Virus record (IMG/VR): IMGVR_UViG_3300022905_001540
Location: 1-64,000 of that record
Reading direction: 5' to 3' (one strand)
Length of the DNA: 64,000 bases
Origin: a virus
Of the stretch, positions 24,279-32,544 are shown one piece after another. The notes beneath the pieces were generated by a model. That model was given only the letters and a program-made list of their open reading frames with translations, ran no database searches and had not been told where the DNA came from. Within the stretch, counting starts at the first letter, position 1, and every line of letters begins with the position of its first letter. The position numbers and the translations under genes are program-made.

Positions 24279-26007
24279 GGAGGTCTTTGGCCACATGAAG
24301 AGACATGCGTTCCGCCGGGTTGGGCTTCATGAGTCCTAAAATGACCTGCTTTTGCACATCGGTGGCTCGCGTCAAATCGTCGTCGACAAACGTACGGTAC
24401 AGTCTATTGTTGGGGCGCCATTTTGGAAATGCCGGATTGTACGCGGGCAATTGTCCCGCCCAAGAGTCCACAGACGGCGTGCCAAAGAGATTCCAGATGC
24501 ACAACAGCTGTCCCCAGGACGAATCACCCTGAAAATATCCACGTATCGCAGGATGGACCATCTGCGCCAACACAATCGCGGTCGACCAATAGTCTATGGT
24601 CTCGTCGTAGGCTTCTTTGCCCAGCAGCAGCTCGGGCGCACGCCACCATCGTGTCACGACCATGAGCGTGTAGGTTCGCCCTCTTTGGGAAGGGTAAAAC
24701 GTACGCGCCATGCCAAAGTCCGCCAAGCATAACCGCCCGTTGTTCATAATCAGGAGATTGTCGGGTTTTATGTCGCGGTGCATAATCCCACGGTCATGAC
24801 AATAGTCGAGGCCCGAAACGAGCTGCGCCATCCACGTCTGACGCTGTTTCGTGCCGATGGGTGATTTGAGCCACGCCATCAAACTTCCACTGGCCAGCGC
24901 CAGCACAATTATGCCATGGTTTTTTTCGATTGTGTATTTTATAAATTCGTTGACGAATTTAGACTTCGTGCGTATCAGCGCGCTTACTTCACGCACATAC
25001 GAAACAATCGTGAGCATATTCATTTCTTTTACGGCACATGGACTACCATCGCACATTGCCTTCGACACAGTGCCGTAAGAACCTTTTGAGATGGGTTTGC
25101 CTTTGTTCAGAGTGTTTAAATGTTTAATGTGTACTCCGTCAGATGTCACCTTTGGCATGCTTGTAATTTGGCGAAAATAATCTACGCCAAACGCCAACAT
25201 ATTGTTTTTTGTCGCGAGTACACTCACGGTGTGGCTTTTTCGAACAATGTGAGCGGCCACGCCAACCACTTTGCCATAGGCATAGGTGGAAAAATGTTGC
25301 AACGCGGGCGACCAAGGCACGACTTGCAGAGTCGCATTGCATAAAAACACACAGGCCGCTGCGACAATGCTTGGTGGAAAATCGACAGTCGCACGAGACA
25401 CCACTGCGACTTCCGCGAAATAAATCATCGTCTTCATCTCAATGTCAAAGGCCGCACTGTACAAATCCAAAAAGTCAAACATGGTCGGCGACACTGCTTG
25501 GACCAAATGCGACTGCAAAAAATCGAGCGTATATTCATCTGGGGCCAACCCCGAGTATTTTTCATGGCCTTCCAATGCCTCGGCCAGGTCTAAAGCTGTC
25601 TCCAAACGCTCCGACGTGGCGTTTTCCATGCGCGCCAACAAAAAATACCCCCGAAATAACGTTTCTGGCCTTATGCGCGACCGATGAAACCGCTTCATTG
25701 CACCGACAAAGTCGGCCGACCCGGTCACATCGGCGACTTCTTGAGATATCAACCGGCGCATTTTTCGACGCCACCGAAGTGTTTTTTCGGCCACGCGAGC
25801 CGCGCGAGCCGCCGGTTCCGACGACGCACCGCGCAGTCGAACGATTGCTTTCTTTATGTCTGTCGTATCGCAGCCTACCCACCGCTGAAAATGCTCATCC
25901 AGCATAGAAACCAGCCCACCTTCGTTTTTGGCCAAGGCGTCTTTCAGTTGTCTGCGATATGGGCCACCGCCCATATCGAATTCGGAAGGCTCAAATGTAC
26001 GAAACAT
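24202..26007 (-). CDS. Cyclin-CDK fusion protein kinase
   Basis: 601 aa. The C-terminal half is a CDK-like Ser/Thr kinase: glycine loop S-K-G-S-Y-G-T-V (307-314, first Gly replaced by Ser), catalytic Lys327, a PSTAIRE-position helix (330-347, Glu340), H-R-D-I-K-P-D-N (410-417), D-F-G (430-432), and T-loop V-V-T-R-W-W-R-A-P-E with Thr452 where CDK2 has Thr160. The N-terminal half (about 80-265) resembles two cyclin boxes: E-T-L-F-R-G-Y-F-L-L-A-R in the first, then S-P-T-M-F-D-F-L-D-L-Y followed by F-P-P-S-I-V-A-A-A-C-V-F-L in the second. A single polypeptide would carry its own activator. Start fits TATAAAT upstream. Kinase certain; cyclin part probable. Confidence 0.9.
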   Translation of the reverse strand: MFRTFEPSEFDMGGGPYRRQLKDALAKNEGGLVSMLDEHFQRWVGCDTTDIKKAIVRLRGASSEPAARAARVAEKTLRWRRKMRRLISQEVADVTGSADFVGAMKRFHRSRIRPETLFRGYFLLARMENATSERLETALDLAEALEGHEKYSGLAPDEYTLDFLQSHLVQAVSPTMFDFLDLYSAAFDIEMKTMIYFAEVAVVSRATVDFPPSIVAAACVFLCNATLQVVPWSPALQHFSTYAYGKVVGVAAHIVRKSHTVSVLATKNNMLAFGVDYFRQITSMPKVTSDGVHIKHLNTLNKGKPISKGSYGTVSKAMCDGSPCAVKEMNMLTIVSYVREVSALIRTKSKFVNEFIKYTIEKNHGIIVLALASGSLMAWLKSPIGTKQRQTWMAQLVSGLDYCHDRGIMHRDIKPDNLLIMNNGRLCLADFGMARTFYPSQRGRTYTLMVVTRWWRAPELLLGKEAYDETIDYWSTAIVLAQMVHPAIRGYFQGDSSWGQLLCIWNLFGTPSVDSWAGQLPAYNPAFPKWRPNNRLYRTFVDDDLTRATDVQKQVILGLMKPNPAERMSLHVAKDLLNAPSAPAPVEKSNSAGNAAVPADA

Positions 26008-26094
26008 CCTATCGCTATACGTACTACATATTTATACACGGATTATGTTGCACATAGGAGCCTGTACTCTTGACCAATTCTACAAGTTCACACC

Positions 26095-26658
26095 ATGGAC
26101 ATTCACATTGCGGTTTCGATTCAGCTAGACTACCTAGGTACCTTACCGGCATGGAGCACCGTACGGCTGTTAAGCCGCGAGGCGCGTGACATCGTGGCGA
26201 CAAAACCGTACGAACTCGACCTGGCGGGCGCACAGTCCTTCATTGCGACCCATACGTGCATGGTGTGTGACCGACACGTGGAAAACCCACGTTGGTTTAC
26301 CTACAAATATCTACCACCCCCCAGGCAATGCTATATTGTGTCATGTCATCACTATCATTGCCAAGTGTCTTCTATCTATTCCATGGTCGCCGACCTCGCT
26401 TCCATGAACGTGCACGTGCTCAAAAGACCCTTCCAGCCGTCGAATAACATTGTTGTGCCGCGGTCCGACGGCTCGGAAACACCGGCGCAGTGCGTGACCA
26501 GTGCTCTGCTGTGCATACGCGGCGCGTATCATGTTATGACGTACTGGGGAGACTTAGAAGGATATCGTTACGACAAAAACGTGCCCTGGTCCCACTACCG
26601 CGACCACGCGCCAGAATTAGTGACTATAAATGAGACGCGACCCATGGGCACATGTTAA
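26095..26658 (+). CDS. Unknown protein with Cys/His cluster, possibly F-box-like
   Basis: 187 aa. The first 35 residues (L-D-Y-L-G-T-L-P-A-W-S-T-V-R-L-L-S-R-E-A-R) vaguely fit an F-box. A possible zinc site follows (C-M-V-C near residue 55; C-H-H-Y-H-C near 88). No clear TATA at the usual distance. Ends seven bases inside the SET gene. Confidence 0.62.
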   Translation: MDIHIAVSIQLDYLGTLPAWSTVRLLSREARDIVATKPYELDLAGAQSFIATHTCMVCDRHVENPRWFTYKYLPPPRQCYIVSCHHYHCQVSSIYSMVADLASMNVHVLKRPFQPSNNIVVPRSDGSETPAQCVTSALLCIRGAYHVMTYWGDLEGYRYDKNVPWSHYRDHAPELVTINETRPMGTC

Positions 26659-26918
26659 GAGTTTGTCGGTCGCGTCTCCACGGTCTTGGCCTCTTCACAA
26701 ACTGCCACGTGCCCAAAGGTGACCAGGTGTGTAAGCTCGACGTACATTATGGCGCGCGCGTTCCGGCGTTTGATGACTATTACGGGCGCTTCATCAATCA
26801 CTCGTGCACGCCGTCTTGCAAGCTTGACGGATACTCTTTGCACGCGCGGTGCGACCTGCAGCCGGGAGACGAAATCACACTAGACTATACTACTATGAAT
26901 ATATCTATACCCGTTTAA
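26652..26918 (+). CDS. Minimal SET-domain protein
   Basis: 88 aa, probably a lysine methyltransferase core. Shows the SET order: S-R-L-H-G-L-G-L-F (SAM-binding start), a short insert, G-R-F-I-N-H-S-C-T-P-S-C (pseudoknot motif), and G-D-E-I-T-L-D-Y-T (catalytic Tyr region). It is shorter than the chlorovirus vSET (about 119 aa) and lacks a post-SET Cys cluster. Substrate could be host or viral chromatin (HMG and Alba-like proteins are encoded nearby), but this is inference. TATAAA at 26625-26630 fits the start. Confidence 0.85.
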   Translation: MLRVCRSRLHGLGLFTNCHVPKGDQVCKLDVHYGARVPAFDDYYGRFINHSCTPSCKLDGYSLHARCDLQPGDEITLDYTTMNISIPV

Positions 26919-26920
26919 GT

Positions 26921-27205
26921 TTATTCTTTACATCTTGTCGCGTACGTGCACGTTTCTATCACACATAAACACAGCCACAGTGCGAATAAAACTGCGCCCC
27001 AGTTGATGTACGCCATCGAACACGTGGACTCCACTTGAAACACGAGGACAGTGCACAGTGCGCAAAGATAGAAAAAGGAGATGCCTACGTAGCGCTTTCC
27101 CGCGGGAGTGAACGAAGTATGTATTCTATGTATGTACAGACATATAGTGAGAGACGCCACGCTAAACACAACGTTCGTGACGATGACCAATGCTTCGTCA
27201 CACAT
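26921..27205 (-). CDS. Small membrane protein, three helices
   Basis: 94 aa with hydrophobic helices at about 7-25, 39-56 and 65-86 and many Cys. Start at 27205 is set by TATATAAC (27227-27234, minus). No family recognised. Confidence 0.6.
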   Translation of the reverse strand: MCDEALVIVTNVVFSVASLTICLYIHRIHTSFTPAGKRYVGISFFYLCALCTVLVFQVESTCSMAYINWGAVLFALWLCLCVIETCTYATRCKE

Positions 27206-27274
27206 ACGTATGAAAGGGTATCGCGTGTTATATACGTGCATTGGGCGACTCGGTCTGTTTACAGACGATGCGGC

Positions 27275-27970
27275 GGCTGAACTTTTCTATCGCCGATAGA
27301 AAACATTTCTATTCGCGAAAGAACTTTTGACCATCCTCAGAAAAAAAAATCTGGTGAGGGCTGAACTTTTCTTTCCGCGATAGCTATCGGCGAAAGAACT
27401 TTTGACCATCCTCAGAAAAAAAAATCTGGTGAGGGCTGAACTTTTCTTTCCGCGATAGCTATCGGCGAAAGAACTTTTGACCATCCTCAGAAAAAAAAAT
27501 CTGGTGAGGGCTGAACTTTTCTTTCCGCGATAGCTATCGGCGAAAGAACTTTTGGCACCTCGGCGGAAAAAAAAAATCTGGCGACGGCTGAACTTTTCTT
27601 TCCGCGATAGCTATCGGCGAAAGAACTTTTGACCATCCTCAGAAAAAAAAATCTCGCGAGGGCTGAACTTTTCGAACCGTAGGTTCTCTATCGGCGAAAG
27701 AACTTTTGACCTCTTGGCTGAAAAAAAAATCTGGCGACGGCTGAACTTTTCGAACCGTAGGTTCTCTATCGGCGAAAGAACTTTTGGCGGCTGAAAAAAA
27801 AATCTCACGAGGGCTCAACTTTTCTATTCGCGAAAGAGATTTTTTCTATTCGCGAAAGAACTTTTGGCGGCTGAAAAAAAAAATCTGGCGACGGCTGAAC
27901 TTTTCGAACCGTAGGTTCTCTATCGGCGAAAGAACTTTTGGCGGCTGAAAAAAAAATCTCGCGAGGGCTG
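27275..27970 (+). repeat. Hairpin-repeat array B
   Basis: About nine tandem units, period 75-77 bp (starts near 27363, 27438, 27513, 27590), non-coding. Each has ACTTTT, a hairpin, GAAAGAACTTTTG, a short GC-containing spacer and a run of A ending in ATCT. Three hairpin types alternate: a GATAGCTATC core, a GAACC-GTA-GGTTC core and a short TTCGCGAA core. The outer parts are constant and only the stem changes, which suggests the structure is maintained. Confidence 0.88.
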
Positions 27971-27971
27971 T

Positions 27972-28193
27972 TTAAAAGTGAACAAAGTCGACATCGTAGG
28001 CATGGTACCGTGGGCCCGAATGTGTCCTACCTTCCCACTTGGTGCGGTCGACTCGAAAGCAGACGGTGGTCCAAGTCTCCTCGAGTACCAGAGGCGCAAC
28101 GTCTTCTAGTAGGGCGTAGTATTGGGACCCTTCTTTGGTTTGGATGGCCACCGCCCGTTTACCCCGGGTAATAATGTATCCATAATAGAGCAT
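27972..28193 (-). CDS. Unknown small protein
   Basis: 73 aa, beta-rich looking, no recognised motif. TATATAAC (28207-28214, minus) precedes the ATG by about 13-15 bases. Its 3' end abuts hairpin-repeat array B. Confidence 0.55.
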   Translation of the reverse strand: MLYYGYIITRGKRAVAIQTKEGSQYYALLEDVAPLVLEETWTTVCFRVDRTKWEGRTHSGPRYHAYDVDFVHF

Positions 28194-28259
28194 CGTGTCA
28201 CAAGATAGTGGTTATATACTGTACGAAAATAAAATATAAAAGTTCAATTATGTGTGACA

Positions 28260-28559
28260 ATGTCGTACGATGCTTTTTTACGCCACCGCGGCGGGTCTGT
28301 ACAAACCGCTACGTGTGAGGATGCCTATAGCTATGTATTAAAACATGGTGAGTATGGTAGTGTCTGGTATTATTTGTGGTGCGAGCCCGCCCGGGACGCT
28401 TTCTGGAAGGCTGTGTACTGGACGGAACAGCTCGAGTTTGACGATTTGACGCTGCACGCACGCTGTTCGACACTTCGCAAGGCTCGCCGCGAGTGGCGGC
28501 GTTTTCAGGCGCACGTGGAGCCCGTCTTGCCGTGTGTCCCGCCTTTGCCGAGCCTATAG
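28260..28559 (+). CDS. Unknown small protein
   Basis: 99 aa, Trp- and Tyr-rich, helical; Cys at three positions. No family recognised. TATAAAA at 28233-28239 fits the ATG at 28260. Its stop interlocks with the stop of the convergent gene (six shared bases). Confidence 0.65.
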   Translation: MSYDAFLRHRGGSVQTATCEDAYSYVLKHGEYGSVWYYLWCEPARDAFWKAVYWTEQLEFDDLTLHARCSTLRKARREWRRFQAHVEPVLPCVPPLPSL

Positions 28560-29276
28560 AAAGTGTTTGGCGTAGTGGTGGACAAATTGTATGAGGTGTG
28601 TTAGAATTTGCTGCTTGTTGGGGTCGTCGTGTATCTCTTCGATAGTTCTGGCGTTGGCAAAGGGGTTGGGCACGCTTGTTTCGATGGAGCTCTCGTAGTT
28701 TTCAACGACGCTGCGTATGTAGGCAAACAGTGTGAAACTATCGATGGCGTTGTCGGCGCCTAGTTCGGTGGCTGGGGCCATGACGTGGGAGACCCACCCG
28801 GTGTAAAGTGAATCGACGGGCACGTGTTCTGTTTTTTGCTTTTTATCGTGTTTTCGCGCTCGTACGGCTCTTGAGCCGCTGCTGCGCTTGGACCGCTTTT
28901 GAGCGACGAAGTCGTCCGGAATAAAGGGCAGGACGACCGTGGTGGTTTCTGTGAGCCGCACGCGAATGCGATTGTTGTCGGGAATGCTGTGAATGTTGAT
29001 GTTGCGAAAGCAATGCGAATATAGTCGTTTGGGCAGCTGTATGAATACGTTATTGGAACCCAGGACCTTGTGGTTGTACTTGTTTGTGCCTTTGACGTGT
29101 GTAATGAAGACGTTTTCGGCGTTGACTTGCGACCGTAGGTCGCGTGACCTTGTGCTGCATTGTAGTTTGACTCCTGGATAAACGACGCGTTCGTCCTTGT
29201 CGTCGTCGCGAGGTAGTTTTTTGTTGTACCATCTCGTAAAACTTTCCTGTCTCAGGGCCGGTAGAGTAAAATCCAT
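28554..29276 (-). CDS. Unknown protein with basic Lys/Arg-rich patch
   Basis: 240 aa. A probable beta-rich first half, a basic segment (Q-K-R-S-K-R-S-S-G-S-R-A-V-R-A-R-K) near residue 130 that could be a nuclear signal, and a helical end. Divergent from the SF3 helicase gene, so possibly replication-related; no direct evidence. Confidence 0.7.
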   Translation of the reverse strand: MDFTLPALRQESFTRWYNKKLPRDDDKDERVVYPGVKLQCSTRSRDLRSQVNAENVFITHVKGTNKYNHKVLGSNNVFIQLPKRLYSHCFRNINIHSIPDNNRIRVRLTETTTVVLPFIPDDFVAQKRSKRSSGSRAVRARKHDKKQKTEHVPVDSLYTGWVSHVMAPATELGADNAIDSFTLFAYIRSVVENYESSIETSVPNPFANARTIEEIHDDPNKQQILTHLIQFVHHYAKHFL

Positions 29277-29414
29277 AGGGTTTTCTATTCCTATAAAATT
29301 TAAATATCTATTTTCCTAACTTTTGAAACTGGATTTTATCTTGTTTTTCGCATATGTTCCGCCAAAAATATTTTGGCTGTCAGATAGTATAAACTCAGAA
29401 TGTCAACCACTACT

Positions 29415-32400
29415 ATGGAGCCGTTGGCAATGTGGGGCCATAATACTCACTCCCGTTCCAAGGGTCAAATTCAAGTTCCGTCTAACCCAAGTGATACGAT
29501 TCATAGTTACGCCTGCTATACCGTACCGCGAACCATGCTCCGTTCGGCCGCGTCGCTGTTTTCGGATGTGCGCCACACGGAGCTGGAATCCCGCTATGAC
29601 GAAATCACACTGCAGTTGTTCCTGCAGATGCTGTACCGTACGGCCAATCTGGAGGACGACGCGCTGACCAAAGTCGACGTGTTTCCGTACATGAAGGCAT
29701 GGCTCGAATGGATACCGTCGGCGACTCTGCCCGACAACGCCGTGGCTTACCGAATTCACGCCGTGTCGCTGCACCCCAAGGTTAATTTCGGCGTAGCGCT
29801 GTCCAGCATGCTGTACGAAACGCAACAGATGCACCACGAGTCGGTGACGCGCAAACAAAACTCGCGCAAAACTGACCCTATTGCTGGGCTACAATCCTAC
29901 CAAAAGTGGATGCGCGTCCAGGGTATGGAAATGTACGTGCGTACCATTTGCGACCGCTACTCCAAGTCCCAAGACTTTACGGACCGTCTCGATGCCATTC
30001 TCAATCCCAAAATATCGATAAGCGACCCTCAGAACGCCGCCCATCCAGAATCGGTATTCAATTTGGAGCGCGCCCTAGAGGCCACGCCCGAAACGGCCGA
30101 CCCGGCTTTTTGCCAGCGTACCAACTACACGATAGGCGATGTCGGCATGCCGGTGAGCCAGCTCTTTTTTTGCAGTGACAAGCACGTGCTGCGCCTGACT
30201 CCGGCGCAGCTACACCCCAAGGTCTTTTGCGCCAAGTATTTGCCCGATTTCCAGCTCTGGATTGAGACGCAAAAGGCACTGCCGCCCAAGGTCCTCGGTA
30301 CAAACAATTATGACCCCGATTGCCAGAACGAGTACGACGTTCGCACGCCGCAAGATATCGAGCGTGCGCGTCTGCAGGGTATGGCAGACCGTTCGGCTTT
30401 CAGCGAGCTGGCCACACAGGCCAAGGCGACCTATATGGCGACGTGTGCTCCTCTGGAAGGTACAGAAGCGTATGAGCAGGCGTACGTCGATTACCAGGAT
30501 TGGGCCTGTCGCGCAATGGACACGCAGTGTTTGGACCCAGATGCCTGCATTTCGGAGGTCGGGTCCAAAATTCTCATGTGGCGCCAGAAAAACGCCATGA
30601 GCATCGAGCACGTCATCACAGACCCCACCCTCAGCGTCTTTGCCAACCGTGTGATTGCTCTCATGGAGGGGTACGAACAGTACTATCTCATCTCCACCGC
30701 GCACCGCATGATGTACCTGGTCCAACACGCGCGCTACGACGCCTTTCGGCGCGACTTCGGGCTGCACTTCAACTGCTTCCAGGCCGGCGACGGTGCGACA
30801 TCCAAGTCGTTTCTGTTCAAGTTGATGGAGTGGATGTCAATTCCTGGTTCGGTCGAGGTGCTCAGCTATCAAACGGGCAAATCGGACGCCGTGGACGGCA
30901 ACAAGAACGACGTCTGTACCGTGTGTCACGAGGCACCGCCTGGGATGTTTCGCACGTCCAAGAACCCCAACGCCGACTCGAGTCAGGAGGCGATGTTCAA
31001 AGAAAAGCTCACGCGCCAAGAGGTCACATGCAAGACCTGGTGCATGGACGAAGCCACCGGCAAACGGTCGTCACGCGTCACCAAATCCGAGTGCGTTGGC
31101 GTCTGGATGGGGGCGACCAACGACCCACCGTCCGAAGTCGAAGAGGCGCTCAAGACGCGCTTCTTTTGGGGCAATTTCGAGCAGCAGCGCCGCCCCGGTC
31201 GCGATATTGACGACTGTATGAATGGCGAGCGCATGATGTCAACTGCGGACAAGGCACATCGCAAGCGCATGTTCCGCGAAGGTATGGAGGAACAGTACCG
31301 TGTTTTTCTCGTGGAGAAAAACATTTGGTGCGGTGTCATTCGCGACGTGGATACGACGGCCTGCAACATTCTCATCCCACGGTTCAAATCCAAAATGTCG
31401 AAGAACTCGATTATTCGACCCGGGCCGCGCGACTGGGAACGCGTCAAGATTTTCGCTCGCAATCAGGCTATCGTGACGGCCATCGAAACTGTGTTTAACA
31501 TGCCCGGTGGTGAACACTACGGCGAGGAGTTTGAGGAAAAGCACGTGCCCAGTTTGGAGCCGTACTTGCGCGTGACGGAGGAAATGGTCATCTTTACCCT
31601 GTCGCTGCTTGCCGACCAGTTTCGGTCACCCATTGAACACAAGATTCTCAATACCATTTGGCTCATGGAAAAGGCCAACCCGACGACGTGCACGCCAAAC
31701 CAGGAAACCGGCTGCAACTACCTCAAGCTGCCGCGCCTTCGCCAACTGGCCAAAAAGGTCAGTTCGCGCATGCCCATTGAAAAGGGCCGCACCTCGACGA
31801 ATAACATTGAAGACTTTCTGAATCGTATGACGAGACACACCATACGGTGCCGCAATTTCAGACCCAAGACGGTCGGAGCAGACGTCGCGACAGACAACTA
31901 CCCCGTTCCCAATGACTCGGGCAGTGAGCGCCAGCATACGTCGTGCATTATTACGCACGAAGGGGTGTTCATCCATATGCACCACATCCTCGCCCACGCC
32001 TGCGACAGCTCCGACAGCGTGTTTGATACGCTCGCGGCGGAAACGCACGCCTATTCCGACAATAAACGGCTCATCACGGCCACGCTACTTGGGCCCAAGT
32101 GGTACCACGCCTTCAAAGTCATCGAGCGTACTGCCGGTGGAAAGGGCCTGGACTATCATAACGTACTGTGGAACACGTCAACGTCGCGTTGGATTACGCA
32201 GACCCCCGAAGAGACGGCCAATACGCGCAAGAGCTCTGGGTACAGCATCGATTGCGACATTGACGAACACGTCGCGAAACGTCTGAGTAAACGCATCGGC
32301 AAAGCGGTAGATACGCCGACAGAGACTATGCAAAAGTGCATTGGCGCCGAGACCTATGCACGTCCGCCCATACAGTATCCCAATACGTTTGTGAAAGAAA

Positions 32401-32486
32401 TGGCCATGCGCAAGAAACGCATGCGTGACAGCAGTGATGACGATACTGCGCCTCCGACCAAAAAACTAGTCACTTGTACCACATAA
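29415..32486 (+). CDS. D5-like SF3 helicase (replicative helicase)
   Basis: 1023 aa. The helicase domain (about 440-620) has a Walker A variant Q-A-G-D-G-A-T-S-K-S near residue 457, an acidic W-C-M-D-E-A-T segment as candidate Walker B, and motif C-like W-M-G-A-T-N-D-P-P, followed by an Arg-rich segment (L-K-T-R-F-F-W-G). Poxvirus D5-like proteins carry such a domain and unwind viral DNA as hexamers. The Walker A has Ser where Gly usually precedes Lys. The N-terminal 430 residues are helical and do not show a clear AEP primase motif. Start at 29415 fits TATAAAC (29388-29394); ATG at 29400 would be too close. Confidence 0.85.
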   Translation: MEPLAMWGHNTHSRSKGQIQVPSNPSDTIHSYACYTVPRTMLRSAASLFSDVRHTELESRYDEITLQLFLQMLYRTANLEDDALTKVDVFPYMKAWLEWIPSATLPDNAVAYRIHAVSLHPKVNFGVALSSMLYETQQMHHESVTRKQNSRKTDPIAGLQSYQKWMRVQGMEMYVRTICDRYSKSQDFTDRLDAILNPKISISDPQNAAHPESVFNLERALEATPETADPAFCQRTNYTIGDVGMPVSQLFFCSDKHVLRLTPAQLHPKVFCAKYLPDFQLWIETQKALPPKVLGTNNYDPDCQNEYDVRTPQDIERARLQGMADRSAFSELATQAKATYMATCAPLEGTEAYEQAYVDYQDWACRAMDTQCLDPDACISEVGSKILMWRQKNAMSIEHVITDPTLSVFANRVIALMEGYEQYYLISTAHRMMYLVQHARYDAFRRDFGLHFNCFQAGDGATSKSFLFKLMEWMSIPGSVEVLSYQTGKSDAVDGNKNDVCTVCHEAPPGMFRTSKNPNADSSQEAMFKEKLTRQEVTCKTWCMDEATGKRSSRVTKSECVGVWMGATNDPPSEVEEALKTRFFWGNFEQQRRPGRDIDDCMNGERMMSTADKAHRKRMFREGMEEQYRVFLVEKNIWCGVIRDVDTTACNILIPRFKSKMSKNSIIRPGPRDWERVKIFARNQAIVTAIETVFNMPGGEHYGEEFEEKHVPSLEPYLRVTEEMVIFTLSLLADQFRSPIEHKILNTIWLMEKANPTTCTPNQETGCNYLKLPRLRQLAKKVSSRMPIEKGRTSTNNIEDFLNRMTRHTIRCRNFRPKTVGADVATDNYPVPNDSGSERQHTSCIITHEGVFIHMHHILAHACDSSDSVFDTLAAETHAYSDNKRLITATLLGPKWYHAFKVIERTAGGKGLDYHNVLWNTSTSRWITQTPEETANTRKSSGYSIDCDIDEHVAKRLSKRIGKAVDTPTETMQKCIGAETYARPPIQYPNTFVKEMAMRKKRMRDSSDDDTAPPTKKLVTCTT

Positions 32487-32544
32487 AAAATCCAATACAT
32501 ACACGAAAACATCTATAATAGTTTGTGATTTTTTTATAAAACGC

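Noticed and set aside
27287-27808. Minus-strand ORFs with repeated F-F-F-L-R and K-S-S-F-A-D-S-Y peptides (also near 4470-4921)
   Set aside because: Open only because the repeat period is a multiple of three in places; they are repeat artefacts with no promoter.
27275-27970. Possible CRISPR array in the hairpin repeats
   Set aside because: The units are joined without unique spacers of constant length, there are no cas genes and the context is eukaryotic viral; palindromic tandem repeats explain it.
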